Positions 29,829-35,194 of a stretch of 35,194 nt of DNA are shown here, piece after piece. The number at the start of each line of letters is the position of its first letter. Position 1 is the stretch's first letter. The translations under genes were made by a program, and so were the position numbers. The notes under the pieces were generated by a model that worked only from the letters and a program-made list of their open reading frames with translations, searched no databases and had not been told where the DNA came from. Source of the stretch: CAZTTG01 sp964615935 (GTDB taxonomy: Bacteria; Planctomycetota; UBA1135; GCA-002686595); contig CAZTTG010000067.1 of assembly GCA_964615935.1 (NCBI GenBank), forward strand, positions 1 to 35,194, read 5' to 3'.

Positions 29829-30626
29829 TCAGAATCCGAAGGCGAATCGGGTACCGCTGCGACGCAGGAAGTCCCCGACCGAGAGGCAGTACTTGGGCAC
29901 CGACTGCCGACCGAGCTCGAAGGTCTCGACCAGGCTGTGGACCCACGACGGGAAGTGATCGGTGAACTTGATCTCGAGGATGACGCCCTCGACGGGAGTC
30001 TCGGCCCAGCCTCCGCCTTCGTACTCGAGGGCGGCGCCGGGCGAGGGCGAGTAGGCCACGCAGGTGTCGAAGGTCAGGCGAACCGGGTCCCGGCCGGCCG
30101 ACTGGTACGCCTCGCGCTGGTAGCGCACGCGCACACGGGGAAGCGCGACGACATCCCGCGAGAGCCGCACGAACTCGGCCGCCGGCAGGATCCCGGAGAG
30201 GGACGGGCTGTCGAGGCCCTCGCGGAGCCAGCGTCGGACCGCGGCGCGCTCCACAGGCGCGCGCCGCTTGCGGATCACCCCGTTCACGCGCCGCTTGATC
30301 TCCAGCCAGACGGGGTCTTCCTCTTGGTCGGCGTAGGAGCGGATCCGCAGCTTGAAGCGGTTCTTGTTGCCCTCCCGTGTCTGGCGATAGAGGGCCAGAC
30401 CCCTCGAGTCCAGGTACAGGCTGCAGATGGAGTAGCGGAAACCCGGTCGGCCCAGAGCGTGCTCGTCGGGACGCACGAAGGGCCGGATGAACTCACGCAG
30501 GTCACGCACTCGCCTCTCGTCGATCAGATACTTGCACTCGTAGCGGGAGGCAGCCACCCCACCCGGAGAGCAGGACGGATCCCAGGTCGACTCACGCGGG
30601 CGGCGGGTTCTCGAGAAGTAGCTCAT
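29829..30626 (-). CDS. VTC-domain protein (polyphosphate polymerase-like)
   Basis: The 265-residue product matches the VTC catalytic domain, a tunnel fold that in yeast Vtc4 makes polyphosphate from ATP. Landmarks are RYECKYLID (28-36), CSLYLDS (68-74), KLRIRSY with Arg94 and Arg96, WLEIKR with Glu109 and Lys111, VNGVIRKRR, ILEIKF with Glu218 and Lys220, and VPKYCLS with Lys245. These basic and acidic residues line the tunnel in the known enzyme, so activity looks possible. No membrane helix or SPX domain is present, so the protein is cytoplasmic. An alternative GTG at 30698 would lie within a strong hairpin and has no ribosome-binding site. ATG 30626 is preferred, though its own site is weak too. 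Nineteen bases separate its stop from DUF4956. Confidence 0.85.
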   Translation of the reverse strand: MSYFSRTRRPRESTWDPSCSPGGVAASRYECKYLIDERRVRDLREFIRPFVRPDEHALGRPGFRYSICSLYLDSRGLALYRQTREGNKNRFKLRIRSYADQEEDPVWLEIKRRVNGVIRKRRAPVERAAVRRWLREGLDSPSLSGILPAAEFVRLSRDVVALPRVRVRYQREAYQSAGRDPVRLTFDTCVAYSPSPGAALEYEGGGWAETPVEGVILEIKFTDHFPSWVHSLVETFELGRQSVPKYCLSVGDFLRRSGTRFAFGF

Positions 30627-30655
30627 GTAGAGTGCGCGTACATCAAGAGCCTCAG

Positions 30656-30690
30656 CCGGCCGAGGACTGAGAGAGGACGTCCTCGGCCGG
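30656..30690 (-). terminator. 12-bp perfect hairpin between the CotH-like and VTC genes
   Basis: CCGGCCGAGGAC pairs perfectly with GTCCTCGGCCGG around an 11-base loop, in the 90-base gap between the CotH stop and the VTC start. It is the strongest stem in the window and has no T run behind it on the minus strand. It could partly terminate or stabilise the CotH message, making the secreted kinase more abundant than the downstream membrane proteins. Confidence 0.5.
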
Positions 30691-30716
30691 GCCGGCACAG
30701 GCTGGCTGGCATCGGC

Positions 30717-33188
30717 TCAGTAGAAGTCAATCCTGAGGCCGTCGGAGAGGTTGGATCCGCCTTGATCGCGGTACCAGAACTGGAAGTAGAGCGTGGCCCC
30801 GGCCGTGATGTGGGCCGAGTACGGCTCGTTGTAGTCGACCGGGCGGGAGGCGCTGCCCGTGCCGTCGGTCACCAGGGGCGGCCGCATCCGGGCCGTGCCT
30901 CCGGTGACGCAGAGGTGGCCGTGGCTGAGCGGCACCTGCGTCGGGGCATAGCCCAGGAAGAAGATCCCCGGCACGGTCGGGTTCGCGTCCGCGACGTGAA
31001 AGGTGACGTTCTGGGCCGACGCCTGCCCGCTTCCGATGGCGGAGATCCTCGCGATGGTGCCCGACTGGTTCGGGAGCGCGACGCAGTAGTTGGAGCCCAG
31101 CGGACCGCTGCAGGGCACGATGGTGTAGGAGCCCGGCGTGCCGATGTCACCGCCGGCCGAGATCACCGATCCCCACACATCGCCCACCTCCGAGAGGACC
31201 CAGAAGTAGGGGTCGTTGATGCCGAGCGCGTCGTGGCACGTCTGACCGCTCTGGCCGTTCGTGCGGACCGATCCCGGGAAGCTCTCGTCGCCGTAGCTCA
31301 GGCGATCGACCAGCTGCCCACCCAGGTCATAGATGTTGATCTGGTCGTTCCGGCCGAGATTGGCCGTGGTGTTGAACCCCAGGATCGTCACTCCGCTCAA
31401 GCCCCAGGCCGCGGCGAAGGCCGGCGGGTCGGCCTCCGTGACCACCACGGACTCGCCCGGCGCCAGGACCCCCGCCGGCGAGAGGTCGAAGGTGCCCGCG
31501 ACCGCGCTGTCGTCGTCCATGCTCCAGCCGGTGATGTCGATCGGGCTGCCGGTCGTGTTGGTGAGCTCGAAGAACTCCTCGTCGCCCCCCTTGTACATGT
31601 ACTCCGATATGCGCACCCCGCTCAGCCCGAAGGTGTAGGCGACCTGGAGAGCGTCGAGCTCGGGGAGGATCGGCGCGAAGGTCAGCGAGCCGTAGGAGTT
31701 GCTCGACGTCGCGGCGACGTAGTACTCGACCGTCTGCCCCGCGCTCGCGACGACGGGCAGCTTCCCGCCGTACACGCCGTCACCGGCCGCGCCGTCGTGC
31801 GAGAGGCCGTCGTCGAGCATCGGCGTGCGCAGGAACCGTCCCGGAGCCGGCTTGTAGAAGAGCTCCACCTGGGCCACCGCATACGAGTTCCCGTCCACCG
31901 CGGCGGTCATCCACACCTCGTCCGTGACGGCCGGGTTGGCGGGCAGGTGCTGCACGTTCGTGATGATCGGCGCCGGCGCCGAGACCTCCGAGTTGGAGCT
32001 CATCAGCGGCACACGCTGACTGAAGAACTGCTGCAGGCCGACGATCGAGCCGCCGAAGCCGCCGATGTAGACCGTGGAGGTGAAGTTGGTCAGGAACTGC
32101 GAGTAGGTGTACAGCTTCTTGGGGTCGGCCTGGACCGCCGCGTCGATCAGGTTGCGGTAGGCGGTGAACTCGGCGTCGAACAGGGTCCAGTTGAACTCGG
32201 TCAGGGCCGCGCGCATGTGCGCCATGTAGCGCTGGCGCAGCTCGGGGACGGCGAGGACGTGGCTGAGCACCGGTTTGCTGCTCGAGCCGAAGTTGAACGT
32301 GGGTGACCACCCCGGTTCGGTGAAGGACTCGTTGCCGTCGGTCTGCTGCAGGTGGGTGCGCCCGTCGACGGGATCGCGGTACAGCACGAAGTCGGCGCCC
32401 TTGTGGACGTAGCTGTCGTCGTCGGTGAAGAGGTTCTCCAGCACGACCGACCAGATGGAGGGATCGATGGCGAAGACGTCATCGATGTTCTCCCAGGTCG
32501 AGAGCGGCTCGTTGGTGACCGACCAGCACACCGCGATCAGGGCCCCCCACGGGTCGGCCAGCCCGCCGTCGTCCTTGATCTCGTAATCGCTCCAGTACAG
32601 CGAGGGGCTCGAGCCGAAGTAGCGCAGGCCCGGCCCGTTGGGCTTGTTCGCGCACTTGATGCGCAGGCCGTCCTCGTCGGCGAACCACTCGCGCAGGACG
32701 TCCTTGTTCCACTGCTGGATGTTGGCGTACACGCCCCAGTTCCCGCCGTTGAGCGTGACGACCACGTGGTTGCCGCGGCCGTGGGGGATGTAGCGCGAGA
32801 GGAAGTTGCTGTAGGCCACCTCGCGGCAGAAGGTCGGATCGCGGTGGGCGTTGTTGAGGTTCAGCGTGTTGTACCCCATCAGCGTCTGGAGGGGATCGAC
32901 GAAGTCCATCTCGACGTTCAGCGACACCTTCTGGGATCCCGGCGGCAGCGTGGTGTACGAGGTGTTGCCGCGGATGCGCACGCCGACGTTGGGGTAGATG
33001 ACTCCCTCCACCTCGAGATCGGCCAGGATGTTGGTCTGCGACTGGTAGTTCAGCTTGAGCAGGTTCCACCAGGTCACGTCGTGGAAGGTGAAGTTGAGCG
33101 AGCGGAGCACCGTGGTGTCGTACAGGTCCTGGGCCTGAGCCGCCGATGCACAGACCGCTACCGCGGCGATGAGGAGTTTGCGTAGCAT
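30717..33188 (-). CDS. secreted CotH-like kinase with lamin-tail domain and planctomycete C-terminal domain
   Basis: The 823-residue product starts at ATG 33188 with a signal peptide (about 1-20, ending SAAQAQ). The CotH kinase region (about 25-420) includes VGVRIRGNTSY, LNLNNAHRDPTFCRE, VVTLNGGNWGVYANI, and an acidic active-site zone (LFTDDDSYVHKG, QTDGNESF). CotH proteins of known activity phosphorylate proteins outside the cell. A middle part (about 420-520) is an Ig-like segment with PMLDDGLSHDGAAGDGVYGG. A lamin-tail domain (about 523-640) has VRISEYMYKGGDEEFFELTN. The final 130 residues (from GSNYCVALPNQSG to the DGLRIDFY end) form a domain I associate with large secreted proteins of certain Planctomycetota, perhaps for sorting or attachment. 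It opens the unit with VTC, DUF4956 and HlyD. Confidence 0.88.
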   Translation of the reverse strand: MLRKLLIAAVAVCASAAQAQDLYDTTVLRSLNFTFHDVTWWNLLKLNYQSQTNILADLEVEGVIYPNVGVRIRGNTSYTTLPPGSQKVSLNVEMDFVDPLQTLMGYNTLNLNNAHRDPTFCREVAYSNFLSRYIPHGRGNHVVVTLNGGNWGVYANIQQWNKDVLREWFADEDGLRIKCANKPNGPGLRYFGSSPSLYWSDYEIKDDGGLADPWGALIAVCWSVTNEPLSTWENIDDVFAIDPSIWSVVLENLFTDDDSYVHKGADFVLYRDPVDGRTHLQQTDGNESFTEPGWSPTFNFGSSSKPVLSHVLAVPELRQRYMAHMRAALTEFNWTLFDAEFTAYRNLIDAAVQADPKKLYTYSQFLTNFTSTVYIGGFGGSIVGLQQFFSQRVPLMSSNSEVSAPAPIITNVQHLPANPAVTDEVWMTAAVDGNSYAVAQVELFYKPAPGRFLRTPMLDDGLSHDGAAGDGVYGGKLPVVASAGQTVEYYVAATSSNSYGSLTFAPILPELDALQVAYTFGLSGVRISEYMYKGGDEEFFELTNTTGSPIDITGWSMDDDSAVAGTFDLSPAGVLAPGESVVVTEADPPAFAAAWGLSGVTILGFNTTANLGRNDQINIYDLGGQLVDRLSYGDESFPGSVRTNGQSGQTCHDALGINDPYFWVLSEVGDVWGSVISAGGDIGTPGSYTIVPCSGPLGSNYCVALPNQSGTIARISAIGSGQASAQNVTFHVADANPTVPGIFFLGYAPTQVPLSHGHLCVTGGTARMRPPLVTDGTGSASRPVDYNEPYSAHITAGATLYFQFWYRDQGGSNLSDGLRIDFY

Positions 33189-33391
33189 GGGGTGGGTCCT
33201 CGGAGAGGGGGGATGACCATGGCGTTGCGTTACCTGGCTGCGCCTTATCACGGCGGGCATGCTCGGCAGGCCGCGCTCAAGGGACCCTGCCCTGCCGCCG
33301 TTTCCACGATAACCCCGCGCTCCGATCAGGTGACGGCCATTCTTGGCCTTACCTCAATGCGTCCGCCCTCATGAGATCTCCTGAGGAGCTC

Positions 33392-33419
33392 GGCGCGCAG
33401 CGACTCGGATTCGCGCGCC
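33392..33419. terminator. hairpin downstream of the BatE-like gene
   Basis: GGCGCGC pairs with GCGCGCC around a 14-base loop, 17 bases beyond the stop of the minus-strand BatE-like gene. It is preceded on the plus strand by the smaller repeat CTCCTGAGGAG. The rest of the 247-base gap up to the CotH start shows GGCCATTCTTGGCC (33335-33348) and no convincing promoter. Confidence 0.3.
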
Positions 33420-33435
33420 GGCCTTCCCCGCTCCG

Positions 33436-34227
33436 CTACTGAACCAGCGCGAGGGTCACCTCCGCGGGCACCCAGCCGCGCTCGCCCCCGGAGAGCTCGA
33501 CCCGCGCCCAGCCGGGCAGCTCGTCGACGCGCTCGACCTCCTCGCCGGGCTCCAGGCGCTCGATGGCGGCCGCGTCGGCGCGGGGCTCGGAGCGGACCGA
33601 GACGCCGTCCGCCGCCAGCACGAAGAGCGGGTCCTCACCCCCCGCGGACAGACGCCAGACCCAGGGCGACATGGCGAGCAGCAGCAGGAGCAGGAAGACG
33701 AGCGCCAGGCGCTTCCACAGGAGGCCGCCGCGCACCGCCTCGATCAGGAGCACGAGCAGGAGCAGGGCGGCGGCGGCGAGCACCAGCCACTCGCTCTCGG
33801 CCAGGGTGAGGAAGCCCAGGGCGCGACGGAGGGTGGCGACCAGGTCGCCGCGGTCGGCGGGATCCAGCTCGGCTCGGCTGCGCGCCAGCTCCAGGTTGGC
33901 CCAGGCGTCCGAGCGCCGCGGGTCGAGCCGGATGCAGGCGGTGTACCAGGCGGCGGCCTCGATGGGCTGGCCCAGCCGGAAGGCGGCGTTGCCGAGGTCG
34001 TAGAGCACCGACGCGCGGTCGAGTGGCGCGGGCTCGAGGCCGCGGGTCGCCTCGAGCACCTCCAGCCACAGGGCGCGGGCGCTCTCCGGGTCCCCGTCGC
34101 GGAAGGCCTCCACCCCGCGCTGGAAGAGGGCGGTGGGATCGGCGGGCTCCTGCGGTGTCGCCTCCCGGGCTGCCGCGCTCGAGATCAGCAGGGCCAGCGC
34201 GAGGGCCACGTGCATCGCCGGGCGCAT
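33436..34227 (-). CDS. batE: BatE-like TPR/SH3 membrane protein
   Basis: The 263-residue product starts at ATG 34227, overlapping the previous stop (TGATG). It has a signal peptide (about 1-20), a TPR region (about 30-120: LFQRGVEAFRDGDPESARALW, YDLGNAAFRLGQPIEAAAWYTACI) and two adjacent membrane helices (about 148-165 and 172-193). A bacterial SH3 domain completes it (about 200-263: DGVSVRSEPRADAAAIERLEPGEEVER, GWARVEL, RGWVPAEV). This is the layout of BatE in the Bat (Bacteroides aerotolerance-type) operon, whose proteins form a membrane complex with MoxR ATPase and VWA proteins. Direct coupling to a BatD-like gene supports the call. It is the last gene of the operon. Confidence 0.75.
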   Translation of the reverse strand: MRPAMHVALALALLISSAAAREATPQEPADPTALFQRGVEAFRDGDPESARALWLEVLEATRGLEPAPLDRASVLYDLGNAAFRLGQPIEAAAWYTACIRLDPRRSDAWANLELARSRAELDPADRGDLVATLRRALGFLTLAESEWLVLAAAALLLLVLLIEAVRGGLLWKRLALVFLLLLLLAMSPWVWRLSAGGEDPLFVLAADGVSVRSEPRADAAAIERLEPGEEVERVDELPGWARVELSGGERGWVPAEVTLALVQ

Positions 34228-35194
34228 CACAGCGGGGCTCCCTTCAGCTCGCGCAGGAGCGCGGCCGGCTCCATCGCGCCGTCGTCCCCGCCGAAGGCCC
34301 GCTCCTCGAGCCGCGCCAGCAGATCGGCCACCGGGCGCAGACCCTCGGGCTCGATCGCCCCGTCCTCCGGGTGGGCGCGCGCCCACTCCAGGGTATCGCG
34401 GCCGAGCCAGGCCTCGGGCTTCTCGCGGGTCCGCGCGGCCAGGAACCGCTGGGCCGCGGCCAGCTGCTCGCTGGCGGTCGCGGCCGAGGCGAGCTCGCGC
34501 CGCAGCGCGCGCGCCGCCTTGCGCCGCCGCCGCTCCACGGGCGCATCCGGATCGCCCTTGCGCCGCGCGATGCGCCGGAAGCCCAGCCACAGCACCGGCA
34601 CGGCGAGGAGGGCTCCGATCACGCCGGCCACCCCCGGCCTCGCGGCGCGAGCCCCGGGCGGGGGCCGGCTCTCGATGTCGCGGATGTCCCGCTCATAGGC
34701 GCCCCGCAGACCCTCGGCCGCCCCCAGGCCGGAGGCGTTCTCGAGGGCCCGCACCCGGATGGGAATGGGCCGCGTCTCCAGCACCGAGTAGCTCTCCGTC
34801 TCGGTGTCGAAGAGGGACAGGGGCACCGGCGGGATCTCGGAGAGGTCGGGGGAGATGGGCGCGATGTCGTACACCACCTCGCGGCCGTCGGCCGATTTGG
34901 ACTCGGTCGAGCCGTAGACCCGAAAACCGCGGAAGTGTTCCATGCGCGCCAGGTCGGGGGCCTCGAAGAACTCGAAGTTGCCCACCCCCGACCACTCCAC
35001 CTTCAGCTTGATCGAGTCCCCCGCGTCCACGTCGCGGCGGTCCACCGAGGCGCGCACCTCGAAGGAGCCCACCGCGCCGGTGAAGTCGAAGGGCCGATCC
35101 TCCTCGGGCAGGGGCAGGACCTCGATCTCGAAGGCCTCGGCCGGCACGTAGTAGGTCTCGGTCACGTCCGGCTCGCGGGCGAAGAAGCCCCCGC
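34227..35194 (-). CDS. batD: BatD-like protein, N-terminal part off the window
   Basis: The frame is open through the right edge (reading GGFFAREPDVTETYYV from 35192), so the start and most of the N-terminal beta domains are missing. The visible part has VLPLPEEDRP, FTGAVGSFEVRASVDRRDVDAGDSIKLKVEWSG-type repeats, ISPDLSEIPPVPLSLFD and a membrane helix (about 34600-34650). It ends in a cytoplasmic helical tail of about 120 residues. This matches BatD (oxygen-tolerance protein) with its repeated beta-sandwich domains. It acts in the envelope with the VWA-type BatA/BatB proteins that would lie to the right. The stop overlaps the start of the BatE-like gene by one base. Confidence 0.78.
   Translation of the reverse strand, partial: GGFFAREPDVTETYYVPAEAFEIEVLPLPEEDRPFDFTGAVGSFEVRASVDRRDVDAGDSIKLKVEWSGVGNFEFFEAPDLARMEHFRGFRVYGSTESKSADGREVVYDIAPISPDLSEIPPVPLSLFDTETESYSVLETRPIPIRVRALENASGLGAAEGLRGAYERDIRDIESRPPPGARAARPGVAGVIGALLAVPVLWLGFRRIARRKGDPDAPVERRRRKAARALRRELASAATASEQLAAAQRFLAARTREKPEAWLGRDTLEWARAHPEDGAIEPEGLRPVADLLARLEERAFGGDDGAMEPAALLRELKGAPL

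Noticed and set aside
29820..32306. 828-codon plus-strand frame opposite VTC and CotH genes
   Set aside because: It spans two recognised minus-strand genes and the hairpin between them, with low-complexity Arg/Val/Gly/Asp composition.
1..35194. CRISPR arrays, tRNA/rRNA genes, transposases, integrases
   Set aside because: No regularly spaced repeats, no tRNA-like TTCRA arms or rRNA stretches, and no recombinase motifs were seen on reading both strands.

Overview
The window is very GC-rich (roughly 70 % almost throughout) and reads as a chromosome segment of a free-living Planctomycetota bacterium, probably of the deep marine or sediment lineages known mainly from environmental genomes. The pointers are a secreted CotH-type protein with a C-terminal sorting-like domain of a kind I associate with this phylum, a planctomycete-style single pseudopilin, a large share of secreted polysaccharide-degrading and sulfatase proteins, and partner enzymes separated by a few bases. 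No rRNA, tRNA, CRISPR array, transposase or integrase was seen.

Layout. 1-816 (minus, runs off the left edge): a low-GC gene for a winged-helix plus PD-(D/E)xK protein of the HrgA/COG2958 type with its own sigma70-like promoter; this is probably an acquired, defence-like gene. 1100-3877 (minus): secreted DUF5703/GH95-like glycosidase with an inserted LamG-like domain. 3952-4701 (minus): type IV pilin-like protein. 4801-9091 (minus): a tightly coupled three-gene unit of a sulfatase-fold protein that has lost its catalytic residues and two GT4 glycosyltransferases, joined by GTGA and CTGA overlaps. 9187-12008 (plus): methyltransferase, MoaD/ThiS-like sulfur carrier, and a TPR-coiled-coil-TM-zinc-ribbon protein whose signal peptide is cut off by an in-frame amber codon. 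12102-13241 (minus): galactokinase. 13459-17923 (plus): LamG-SGNH esterase and a lipoprotein of unknown function that looks like a TIM-barrel glycosidase.

17960-25099 (minus) is a four-gene unit: RidA/chorismatase-like protein, sulfatase fused to a GH43-like propeller, tungsten aldehyde:ferredoxin oxidoreductase, and a tandem class II aldolase. It is plausibly a pathway that removes sulfate from a glycan, cuts it, then oxidises or cleaves the released sugar. Divergent from it, 25267-27896 (plus) holds a small cysteine protein coupled by ATGA to a secreted DUF6259 protein.

27955-33188 (minus) is the most interesting system: secreted CotH-like kinase, VTC-domain (polyphosphate polymerase-like) protein, DUF4956 membrane protein and HlyD-type adaptor. 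Together they resemble a polymerase, membrane channel, envelope adaptor and extracellular kinase set. 33436-35194 (minus, runs off the right edge): the BatE- and BatD-like end of a Bat operon.

Almost every gene has a long open frame on the opposite strand because of the GC content; these were rejected as shadows.
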